Source: Neoechinorhynchus agilis
Lineage: Eukaryota; Acanthocephala
NCBI GenBank assembly: GCA_051530055.1
Contig: CM121342.1
Location: 15,066,001-15,130,000 of the forward strand
DNA length: 64,000 nt
Direction of reading: 5' to 3'
The notes beneath the pieces were generated by a model. That model searched no databases. It saw nothing but the letters and a program-made list of their open reading frames with translations, and was not told the DNA's origin. Shown here one piece after another: positions 1-9,460 of this stretch. Within the stretch, counting starts at the first letter, position 1, and each line of letters begins with the position of its first letter. The position numbers were made by a program, and so were the translations under genes.

Positions 1-1
1 T

Positions 2-145
2 CTGGATGCCAACATGCGTTTTCAACAAGATATCCTTCATAGGGCGTGCGTCCCATTTTTCAAAATGACCGAAGACCCCGACATTATCAATTTACAGGCA
101 GAAATGATACGGATACTAAAACGGATCATCGACGATATTCAATAA
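2..145 (+). CDS. C-terminal part of an unidentified protein
   Basis: An open frame runs from the window edge to TAA at 143-145 and encodes 47 residues. It is rich in charged and aliphatic residues (ends ILKRIIDDIQ) and looks like an amphipathic helical C-terminus. AATAAA at 141-146 overlaps the stop and would serve as a poly(A) signal. The gene continues to the left of the window, so neither family nor exon start can be judged. It could also be chance. Confidence 0.35.
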   Translation: MDANMRFQQDILHRACVPFFKMTEDPDIINLQAEMIRILKRIIDDIQ

Positions 146-490
146 AAATGTTTGAAGCTGTGGGTCATGGAAATTGAAGTCATTCTTAATTTTTATGTTT
201 TAGATACCAAATTTAGTTTTGGAATCGCAGGACAAGTAGAGAACACCAAATTTGTGTATTATAACAAAAGAGCCTAAATATGGAAATAGTTGTAGGACAG
301 TTAAAATTTCTCGGTCGCACTAAAATTCCACTTATGGAGCAGCCGGCCTAACGATAATTATTTTTCGTGGTTATAATTCCAAATAGTAAGACAAATACAA
401 TAGCTAGTCATCGAGATTAAATCCTTCCGGATGATAGAGTTGTAGTTGTATTTGAAGCTTAAATTGTTCATGTTTTTATAAAGCAGAAAA
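146..490. other. AT-rich intergenic stretch, nothing recognised
   Basis: No convincing ORF or RNA gene. The part from about 440 resembles the sequence at 30250-30290, so the foldback element that follows has flanking repeat sequence in common with another locus. Confidence 0.4.
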
Positions 491-625
491 AAGTGAATTA
501 GTTTATTTATTGAAACTGATATTTCGGCATAATCTTGTGCCTTTATCAAGGTTTAAAATGTATTTTAGCCCTTTATAAAGGCTAAAGATTGTGCCGAAAT
601 GTCGGATTCGATAAATAAATTACTT
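491..625. repeat. Foldback (inverted-repeat) element, type 1
   Basis: Two imperfect arms of roughly 55 bp, 491-551 and 570-625, are reverse complements (TTTATTTATTGAA against TTCGATAAATAAA; TTTCGGCA against TGCCGAAA). They are separated by a short AT-rich loop. There is no coding capacity. It looks like a non-autonomous MITE or foldback element. A one-armed relative lies at 30245-30365. Confidence 0.7.
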
Positions 626-716
626 TAATTTTTCCCGCCATATAAAAAACCGTTGTAGTGAAATAAAATATATTTTATCGTCCGGGCTTATGATCATTAC
701 AACTACAAAATAGTAA

Positions 717-781
717 GTGGCCGTGTGGTGTGCGCGTTCATAATGCGCTCCATAGGTCGATGGTTCAAGGCCACCGGTCGC
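717..781 (+). repeat. tRNA-like segment, probably a SINE head or decayed tRNA
   Basis: GGTTCAAGGCC at 762-772 is a good B box. A stem at 732-736/744-748 encloses a 7-base loop whose centre reads CAT, like a Met anticodon. The D arm is missing (only about 8 nt between the acceptor-like and anticodon stems) and the T stem is poor. It is therefore not a normal tRNA gene. A tRNA-derived SINE is the better guess. Confidence 0.25.
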
Positions 782-965
782 TGGGTTCCACGGAGAAGCG
801 GAAAAAGGTCACTTTTGCATTATTGCATCCTTTTTGTTATGTAGGATTTTTTGAAGAGACAGCTGGCACAGCTCCTATTTAGTTCTCTGCTTCGATACTT
901 ACGACATTCCGAATACTTTGATTTCCTTTCTTTTTCTTAGTTATACCACTTCCGGATTTGAATAA

Positions 966-1232
966 TTCACTGATTTATTTCCGATATTTCACGTCGTATT
1001 TTTCCGACATTTTTCCCCAAAGTTTGTTATTGTTAGTAAGGTTGTGGCGGTGGGGAAAAATTATATCAAAGAATGACTTCAATTGAAATATTTTGTTATT
1101 TCAATTGAAATCATTCTTTGATATAATTTTCCCCCACCGCCACATACTTATGGATTTTATCTTTAACTGTTAGTAAGCTTTACACAAACAATGAAAAACC
1201 TTGATGTGAAATATCGGGAACAAATGAGTAAT
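966..1232. repeat. Foldback element, type 2, with a nested 100-nt palindrome
   Basis: The outer arms carry TTTATTTCCGATATTTCAC near 970 and the complement GTGAAATATCGGGAACAAA near 1208. They match the element at 58138-58283. Nested inside at 1044-1143 is a nearly perfect palindrome with arms of about 46 nt starting GTGGCGGTGGGG and a loop of only a few bases. The nested piece is absent from the 58 kb relative, which suggests a second insertion or hairpin growth. Confidence 0.7.
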
Positions 1233-1916
1233 CCAAGACCTTGATTTCCCTAAAACATTCAATGCGTCTTAAAATGCAGCCAACGCAAACATTTCCTTAC
1301 AGCTATTTAATTCCAATATTGAACAATAATGCTGTTTTCAATTCTCAGCCAAATAACAATGAGACTCCTAAACTAAAAACTGTCTACATTTTTGTAAGCA
1401 GTACAAAAAAGTTGCGCAATTTCTTTAATTTCCCTTTTGTAAGTGAATAATCGGACTAGAAAAAAAATTTTCATCTTACCCTACTCCGCAGAATGTCATT
1501 CTCATCCGACATTACGAAATTCCGTTTTCTAGCAATCTCACCACCATGGTTTTGCAGCACCGTCAATCATTTTTTGCATAAGAACTTCCAAACTACTTGG
1601 CTTGCTTCTGTGGTGTATCTCTCTCGACATAATCACGCATAGATTCTTTACGGGGCTGATCACGCCGAGTTTCGCTTTTGATGTATTCGTTATCTTAGCG
1701 ATTCCGAGTATTAGATAGTGCACTCGTTTAGTTGCCATGTTGGATCTGTAATCTCTGCCTGACTTCGCTAACGGTGCTCCTAAATGTTTGATCCCTCTTA
1801 CATCCTTGATTCATACTCAAAATAATCAAGCACTTCTTTGAATATTGATATCGCCATAATCAATTTTAGGTTTTCGGGGATCGAGACCACATACGATTAC
1901 ACCTCGATTTCAGAAA
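1233..1916. other. Upstream region of the alcohol dehydrogenase gene
   Basis: The short ORFs here have no recognisable content. Immediately before the ADH start the sequence reads GATTTCAG then AAA then ATG, with AG at 1912-1913. That is a plausible acceptor for a 5'-UTR intron or a trans-spliced leader. Confidence 0.4.
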
Positions 1917-3108
1917 ATGATCAGTTTATTTCGATTATCGGCTATCACGCAACCCGGTGTGCTTCACGCTATCGCATCCAGAGCTTGTTCAAGCCATGCC
2001 ACTAAAACAGTATCCGCTGTTGGTGTGACCAGCTCAACTGCAAAACTGGAGCCTTTAAAAATATCTAGGCGAGCTCTTGACAATGACGACGTTGGAATCG
2101 ATATTCAATATTGCGGAATTTGCCATACTGATCTGCATTGTATGCACAACGAATGGAAAGACAGCGGTGTACCCATAAGCTATCCGTTTGTGCCGGGCCA
2201 TGAGATCCTTGGAAAAGTCAGTGCAGTCGGCAGTAATGTCAAGACGGTGAAGGTTGGTGATCAAGTAGGAGTGGGATTCTACGTTGATTCTTGTACCACA
2301 TTGTATTCCTTTTAAGAATGCGTTGGGAACACAATGATTTAAAGAATGTGAGTTTTGCAAAGCCGGACACTCACAATACTGTCCACATCGAACATTTGTG
2401 TTCAATACGCCTTATGAAAAGGACAAGCCCGAACCGTACACTTATGGAGGATTCAGCAAATATATTGTAACCGATCATCGATACATCAATACGGTTCCAA
2501 AGAATTTAGACATGAAACGGGCACCACCTTTATTGTGTGCCGGTGTCACTGTATTTTCACCTTTGAAACTATGGAATGTGGGAAAAGGCACTCGTCTTGG
2601 GATTTACGGTGTCGGTGGACTCGGCCATTTAGCCGTGAAACTCGGAGCTGCAATGGGCGCGGAGGTTTCAGTTCTCAGTAGATCAGATAAAAGACGAAGT
2701 GAAGCTAAAAGACTTGGTGCTCATGATTATGTTGTAACCAATTCACCAGACGATGTTGCGAAGCGATCAGGATATTTTGATGTGATTTTGGACTGTGTTA
2801 GCGCTCCACATGATATCGATTCTCTTATTAATATGCTGCGCAATCGTGTTGGAACCTTGGCCATGGTCGGTTTACCGGATCAACCACTCAATTTCAGAGT
2901 CCATGATTTGGCTTTCGGATCAAAAAAGATTGGCGGAACTTTAGTAGGCAGCATTGCGGAAGCACAAGAAGTTCTTGACTTTTGCGCGGAACACCAGGTC
3001 TATCCGGATGTAGAAGTCATCGAAATGAAAGATGTAAACGATGCAATGAAAAGATTGGCCAAAAGCGATGTTAAGTACCGATTTGTTATTGACATGTCCA
3101 CGTTTTGA
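1917..3108 (+). CDS. NADP-dependent medium-chain alcohol dehydrogenase (cinnamyl/YahK-like), interrupted by 46 nt
   Basis: Zinc alcohol dehydrogenase of the cinnamyl-alcohol/YahK group, expected to interconvert aldehydes and alcohols with NADP(H). Catalytic zinc ligands are visible: CGICHTD, the GHE motif, and the Cys in LLCAG. The dinucleotide loop is GVGGLGHLAVK. The structural zinc site should read DSC-KEC-EFC then QYC, but codons DSC (to 2294) and KEC (from 2341) are separated by 46 nt with stops and a frame change. Removing exactly 2295-2340 restores family spacing. That segment is not GT-AG. It holds an 11-nt inverted repeat (2299-2309 with 2326-2336) and a near direct repeat (2310-2320, 2338-2348). 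It is either a non-canonical intron or a disabling insertion. The 50-residue N-terminal extension before the catalytic domain could be a mitochondrial presequence. Family assignment is secure; functional status is not. Confidence 0.8.
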
Positions 3109-3130
3109 AATGGAAAAATCGGTGAAGGCC

Positions 3131-3136
3131 AATAAA
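3131..3136 (+). terminator. Poly(A) signal AATAAA of the ADH gene
   Basis: Canonical AATAAA 23 nt after the ADH stop codon on the same strand. Confidence 0.6.
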
Positions 3137-4028
3137 GAGTCCGGTTAGTGGAAGAGTTTTGGTTGTGACATTTTGTTTTCATTAAGTCCTTTAATCGTTT
3201 CGCAGAATAACAAATGCATCCGAATTTTTCAGTCATCGGTCAGAATTTAATAAGATGTTTTATACGCAAAACTTAATCCAATGAACTAGTTCCACCTCAT
3301 GAATATAAAAAATAAGCTGCGTTCAATTTTATCACGTGAGTAAAAATGTCACTCAATGCAATTTCAGTTGCCACAAAAGGAGTATTTTCTTCACGAAACG
3401 TAGGAATGCGTTCAACCAACTCAAGTAAAATCTTTAATGCAGGTTTTTGTAAATGTTATTATTGTATTTGCGATGTACAGTAGAACGAGTCGTTACCACT
3501 CCATATCCGCTTCAGAATTTAATGGGCACTTTCTACTTTCATTGTTTTTGTCCTCATCTTTATCGATTTCTTCGTCATCGCACTATTGACCCGAATCGAA
3601 AGCACCTTTAAGCCCATTTGGGCCTAGTAAAACACTAATATAAGCTCATATAGATGACAAAAATATATCCTGATTGTTGTATTAACCAAACTGGGTTTTT
3701 AATTCGCGCAGTTAATTCACACACACAACACAAGATTTATTCATCATGTTAAACATGTAGATGGAATCTTAACTAAATCATGAAATCCAACGTTCAGTAC
3801 GAGAAGAAGAAACTCCTCAACTCTTCGACCCATGGAAACGGCAGGGAATCTAAATGTCGATGGAAAGATTCGACAAAAACAGTCTTTTGTTCTGGGAAGG
3901 CGACATCTTGAGGAAAGTACTGGGCCGGGGATACCCCAATTGCATTCAAACCTAGTTTCAACGCTCGTTTTTTTTTGTTTTTTTTTAGATCGTCATACAG
4001 TTTTCTATTTGGTTACTTTTCTTTACAT
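3137..4028. other. Intergenic stretch with one dispersed motif
   Basis: No credible gene. The block TAGATGACAAAAATATATCC at about 3651-3670 recurs at about 53812-53831, so both lie in copies of an unclassified dispersed repeat. Confidence 0.35.
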
Positions 4029-4380
4029 TCACCACCTCTTAGCTATTTTGTTGCCTAATTTGAGAAGTTTTTTCATCTTATTAATATCAGTTTTTTGGGA
4101 CGGATTAACTGTAAACGTGTGCCCTAGAATACATAAATTAAGAGACGTGTTGATGTTGTCCGCTCTCGTATCCATCAAAGGGTTCATCAGATTATTAAAA
4201 AGGGATTTGACAGCTCTGTGGGCAGAAGTGACAAAAGTTAAGCCGTCCGCGTAAAAGGTGAGCAAAACGCGAATTTTGAAATTCTTAACTATATATTGTG
4301 ATGTTTAAAAAAACAAGATTGGGGAAAGTGGTGATCCTTGTGGGACACCATTGATCGGATAAAAAAGTGATTTCGAATCA
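4029..4380 (-). mobile_element. LINE family B reverse transcriptase fragment
   Basis: The minus-strand frame carries the RT active-site block FYADGLT (YADD altered to YADG), then LGHTFTVNPSQKTDINKMKK. This matches LGYTFTNNLSPASDIHKMKK of the family-B LINE at 9.4-12.9 kb. Upstream on the same strand GVPQGSPLSP is still readable near 4330-4350, in another frame. It is an old, truncated and frameshifted copy. Confidence 0.75.
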
Positions 4381-5109
4381 TCATCCTAATAATAAATAAT
4401 AACACGTTTTATCAGAAAGAAAGTCACAATGAAGAGAACCCATGGAACAAATGGATCTTTGTTTCGGGAATAGATGTCCAGTTTGTCCATAGAAGCGCGC
4501 CGGCACTTCGGCGAATCCGGTCGAGAACTGGACGTCATGCCTGAAACTTTTCCAGCATCGTCCTTGATGTGTACGTATGCGCCGAGGAAGTCCATGGACA
4601 AAAATCGTTGACAAGATTCAATTTGCACTTGAAGCAACGTGGTTTGTGAAATAATCAGCGAATGATGTTTGATCGATGACAATTGCAGGGATATGGAAAA
4701 CTGAACGGTCTTTTCGTCAAGGTTTTACGGGGCCACACCATGTTAAAAGCAGGACTGAGAGTGCCACAGCATAGGTTTGTGTTCAAAGACCAGGTAGAAA
4801 TATCTATCTCCGCGGTACCACTTATGCCCCGGACGGTTGAAAGGGGAAGGAATGGCGTTATCGCAGACAATGCGACAGCGAGTTCCGCCCCGTGTATCTT
4901 TGGTTGCCGAAGTATAGTTGGTTGTGCTCTTTCCTTCGATTCAGTTACTATTTAAATATGACTGAGCAGCAGGAAAGAAGGAATGAACTTGTTGGTTCGC
5001 GATTTGTACGGTTTGAAGGAGGATGGATTGCGCGTTCTATGAGGGTGGGTAATATGGGGAGCGAATCGCGGCGGATGGGACATCAGGCGTTTGCTCTGCT
5101 TTGTGAAAA
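4381..5109. other. Unassigned sequence between LINE fragments
   Basis: Overlapping open frames occur on both strands (for example 4386-4682 minus and 4683-4955 plus), but none carries a motif I recognise. TAATAAATAATAACACGTTT near 4386 resembles the 3' terminal motif of family-A LINEs in reverse orientation. Confidence 0.3.
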
Positions 5110-5445
5110 TTGTTAAAAAGACTAATAAAAAGAAACGCAGTTATCGAAATCGCCGGTGGTGCCGCCAGTGCAGCGGAAGGGAGGAAAATACGGAAATATC
5201 TTCACTTATCGAGGGCTCACTATTTTGTCCCCTTTGGGGTAGAGACGTATGGAGCGCTCGGCAGCTCGGCACTCTCTCTGCTCCAGGATCTCTCGAAGAA
5301 ATTGAGAGGCAACCGGAGACAAGAGCAGGCGTATTCCTTCGACAAAATATCTCGCTAGCAGTACAACGGAGCAATGTTGCCAGCGTGATGGCGACGGTCG
5401 AGGAAGGACAAAAGCTGGAATTCTGCGGGAGGTGGTGAGTGTGTT
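5110..5445 (+). mobile_element. 3' fragment of an R2-like LINE (family C)
   Basis: Encodes AASAAEGRKIRKY, then FVPFGVETYGALGSSA, then in a second frame FLRQNISLAVQRSNVAS. These are the terminal blocks of the R2-like LINE at 31.6-34.2 kb (FLPFGVETQGALGSSA, LIQRISLAIQRGN). A frameshift separates the two halves near 5340. The 5' part of the element is not recognisable here. Confidence 0.75.
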
Positions 5446-5606
5446 AATTGTCGAGAAATGAAGATTGATTGAATAAATAGCTCCTGGTTAAAAAAACTAC
5501 AACAACAAAAATGATTTATTCGAAAAGGACGACGATGTATTGTAGGGTTGCGATAAAGATTCCTTGTAAGTGAGACGGAAGCGAAAAGAGTTGAGCGTTA
5601 CAACTG

Positions 5607-8001
5607 TCAGTTGGAGATCCGCTTTCGACTTCGGTCAGCCCAGTCCGATGTGTGTGTCCAAGGATAAGGGAGTTTTGCGGGATTGCTAAGAAAGGTGCTT
5701 TGGAAGATCTGACGTTGTTCCGGTGGTCGGCCACGAGAAAAAAAGACTGGGCCTGCTATCGCCCAGGAATTCCATATGCTACGACAATGTTTTATCGCCA
5801 AGGCCGAGGCGGAATGCACGCTTCGCCGTGACTGCGGCGACTTTTAGTAGCTTTTAAGTTTGGAGATATCCGGTTTCGGTGAAAACTTATTGGTGAATGT
5901 GTAACCCAAAATATTGAGTTTCCTTGGGATGGTGCCAACCTCCTGATTGAAAAAACTGTAAAATGTTCGCCTTAGGATCTTTTTCCCAAGGGAGGACTTG
6001 GAATTAATTAAGAATTGAGATTTGTGAGGATTGAGGTTAAGCCCCATATGATGTAGAATATTAGTTAGAAAAGACAAAAGAGAAAGTCTTTTCCGCGTCC
6101 TTAAATAATTGCCTTCCTTGATTACTGCAGTCAGATCGTCAGCATAGAAAGAAATAGAATTGCAGACCTTACAATTCTGGACAATGTATTGCGTAGCGAA
6201 ACAAAAGAGAATAGGGGACAAAGGTGACCCTTGCGGTACACCTTTGTGCAGAAATTATGTACGATGAAGGTGATCATCTTGAAAAAAAAGGACTTTGAAA
6301 CAAGGATGTTATGAATCCTGGAGATGATGTTAAAGGGGAAATTAAAATATTTATGAATTTTAATGATGAATTCGATATTTATATTGTCGAAGGTTTCTGA
6401 AATATCAAACGAAGTTAAAATATTAGTTGAGCAGAGATTATTATAGAAATTCTCCGATATTTCCTCGATGGCGGAATGTACTGATTTATTGGGCAAAAAT
6501 CCATGACAACGTGGATCGATACAACGGTGTTCCGGAGCGAATTCCAACACAAAACGAGCCAATGCTCGTTCATAAATTGACACGAGAGAATTTTGTATTG
6601 CAATGGATCTAACATCTTTGGCAGATGTTATTTTCCGTCGTTTATTTTTAACTGAAAAAATTCGCTCAGCCGTATTGATGGTGGCTTATTGTTGTGGGTT
6701 AGCGTGAATCATAGCCTTAGCTATGAACTCGATATTCTCAATGGATAACACATTAGTAGCTTTAAAAGGAGCGGATGCGTTGTTTGAAGACGTTTTATTT
6801 TTGGATCCCCAGTATTTTATGATGTATTCATATGAGAGATAGAGCCTGCGCCTCTTAATAGGCAAGAAGGACAAGGCTAATGGTGAACCAGAACAGCCCA
6901 AGGAATGTTCATGACAGAGCGACTCTGTAACCGCTTTCGAATTTACTTCCCTAATCCAATTGGACGCAGCCGTATGCCGGAAAAGAAACTTCTTGGCAGC
7001 AATGTGCCACCACTGTGACGAATAAGGAAGCAACGAGCGGATTTGATTTTTTTCACGGTCAAGCTGGTGGCGGGCACGGCATGGCCAATATAATGAAGAC
7101 CACAATTTAGCAAGCATAGTGTCTCCGATACTGTTGGCCTTGAAGAGTTCCTTCCCGCAGAGAGCTGGTAGATGTGGTCTATCTTTGCCTGCGATGAATC
7201 TGGTAATTGATAACAGAAAAGAGTTACTGGAATCCGCTGAATAGTCATTTAAATCACCTAGAGACACATTCTTACAACATGCAAAAAAAGAGAGAAGTGG
7301 ATGTATTAAACAATAGAATGTTCAGAAACGACACTTTATAACGTCTGTTTAAAAGCAAATTCTTAGAGAAGTCCCAAATGAGAGTGTCATGCCCTAAGAT
7401 AAGAAATAAAGCAGATTGTGATATAACTGTTGGCTTCAAGACAGACAACTTATTTGCCAGACAAAGGTCCAGCGAGGAGCTGCGATTAGACGCAGAAAAC
7501 GTGGGATATGGAGCGGCCAAAATCACATGTGAATCGTTGACGTGAACAACGGCTCGAATCCATTTGCCTGATGGACCGTTGAAGTCTCCGAACAGGAAAT
7601 CGACACCGGATGAAAGCAGGTCCTTCAGGATCGCCTTGTTATGAGGTAAATGAATCTTGTTAGGGCGTACGTAGAAATTACCAAGTAGAGCGACTCTACC
7701 TTGAACATGGATAGAGAAAATTGCGTAGGAGAGATCAAGAGAGACGAAGCTGGAGACGAGGGAGGGCAAAGGATGAAGTTTGAAAATGGAGAGGAGACCC
7801 TGGGAGTTCGGGCTGGCAGGAGGGGTTAAAGATAGAAGAGACAGACGTCAGGGACTTGAGGCTTACCGGTAGGTATTCACGAGTATAGATGCGTTTAGTC
7901 TCCTGAATGGAGACTATCTCATACTTATGTGCCTCAGCCAAAATTTTAGGAATTCCCAGGCGACCACCAGAGTTCCATTGCACCAACCTTAGTTCGGTCA
8001 T
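5607..8001 (-). pseudogene. LINE B' ORF2: AP-endonuclease plus reverse transcriptase, broken
   Basis: ORF2 begins MTELRLVQWNSGG at 8001 with SIQETKRI of the APE-type endonuclease, then GNFYVRPNKIHLPHNK, FLFGDFNGPSGKW and ILGHDTLIWDF. The RT follows with RCHGFLPNKSVHSAI, the active site SFYADDLTAV, and the C-terminal SRGRPPEQR block. The ATG overlaps the ORF1 stop as ATGA, a layout used for stop-restart coupling in some LINEs. Frameshifts lie near 7270 and in 6600-6690, and the SPLSP region near 6240 is disrupted. Confidence 0.8.
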
Positions 8002-9339
8002 AAACCGATTCTCGCCTTTTTGATGACGTCCGCTGAACCCCCGGAGCATATCTGTTTTTGCTCCTCGATCACTTGACGAACGAACACCTCGTTCATATCC
8101 ACATCATCGTCACTCGCGGAAAGATTGCTTGAACAAATCGGCGTACGCAGATACTGTAATGGGAGTCTCGGTTGATACATTGTTTTAGAGACGCGGAGAG
8201 GGCTTCGAAATGTCTCTCAAGCCGTTTCTCGAAGTTTTGAATCGCTGAAGAGATGCGCAAATCAACCATCTTCAGGATGTTGGATGAAAAAGCGTTCAGA
8301 ACCTGGTCGAGGTGATGCGGGATGCTGGGTGCAGAATGAACGTATTCAATGGGTTGCGAAGTTGACTGAACCGTGATGTCGGATCTGATCGAGCCGGACA
8401 TTGAGCCCGTAGAAGCGTGCTTAGTGCCATAAAGGGGTTGCCGTTAAAGAGATTCCTTTGGCTTCCTGGAATGTGTCGATGCGGATTGGGTTTGAGCCCA
8501 TTTTACGTAATTTTTGAAAGTTGTACATGTTCTGGAAAATGCGCAAAGCCCATCTTTGCCACAATTAGCGCATTTTTTAGATTTGCGCGCACAATTCGCG
8601 CTTGAATGCTATCCTGCACAGTATGCACAAATACATCGTTTTTACGGACATTGCTGAGCCCAATGCCCCATTGCTGACACCCAGCACATCGAGGAAAGAT
8701 GTAGTTGTCCAGTATCGAAATTTCGTTTACGGTGAAAATTATTTCCATCGATTGGAAAAAGCATCTTTTGGTTAATAGCGCATCCCTTGTCCCGATGTCA
8801 GCCTTCACGACTGCCTTGAAATCGGAAGTCCGTTGTTCCGACACTTGAGGAAAAACAGGACTTTGCAGCCAACCTTTGTTTCAAAAGCTTATCGACCTCT
8901 TCGATATCTGGAGATAGCCCAGACACTAGAAATGTTGAATCACAAGAGTTGTTTGTTGGGACTTTTAATCGATTCCAAATAGCATTGGTGTTTACGTTTA
9001 TAGATATCATTGGATAGATGAAAGAAAAAGGCCATGGAACGAAATGCATTTTATATAGTATATCCTGTGATTGAATCGGGTTCGAAACAATCGAGATGGA
9101 GTGTGGCCATTTTTGTAATGGAGGGTTAAGTAGATGGGATCCGTTGGGTTTTCAACTGATTTTGTTTCGAGAAGTATGGGTTTAGGTATAGATTTATCGC
9201 TATGATCCATGGAGTTTTTATCATTGAGAAATAGCTTAATATCTCCCGGAATACTATTCCGGACCTCCTGAGGTACAGGAATTCTCAGAGAAGTGAGTGA
9301 TCGTATGCCACCCTCCGCTTCAGCGCTCAACGATAACAT
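8000..9339 (-). pseudogene. LINE B' ORF1 (nucleic-acid-binding protein), broken
   Basis: The start MLSLSAEAEGGIRSLTSLRI aligns with the family-B ORF1 start (VEGGERPSNVLRIPVPP). A middle block SFFQSMEIIFTVNEIS and PRCAGCQQWGI correspond to the first CCHC knuckle region of family B. The reading moves between frames at about 9007, 8844 and 8500, so it is not translatable as one protein. The C-terminal end KKARIGL stops in TGA at 8000-7998, overlapping the ORF2 start. Confidence 0.7.
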
Positions 9340-9460
9340 TCGAGTTTTTGAACCCCCTCAAAAAAAATTTATTCGTCAAAGGCAAACCATGGATCGACTA
9401 CTGTCGCTGAATAACCAAAGCAACATTCTATAGTTAAGTATCCGTTTTTTTTATTTGAGG

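Larger units (their letters stand above)
5511..9350 (-). mobile_element. LINE family B', nearly full length but decayed
   Basis: An I/R1-like APE-type LINE read right to left. ORF1 (about 9339-8000) is followed by ORF2 with AP-endonuclease (8001-7272) and RT (7267-5607). The 3' end carries the ATTTATTCG motif at about 5514-5522, the same terminal motif as the family-B copies at 9.36 and 40.38 kb. The 5' end lies only about 15 bp from the 3' end of the family-B element to its right, so the two are head to tail. Many frame changes show it is inactive. Confidence 0.85.

Noticed and set aside
717-781. Functional tRNA-Met(CAT)
   Set aside because: D arm missing and T stem unpaired; kept only as tRNA-like.
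2295-2340. Ordinary GT-AG intron in the ADH gene
   Set aside because: The only GT-AG choice (2293 to 2344) creates a stop at the junction and removes a zinc-loop Cys.
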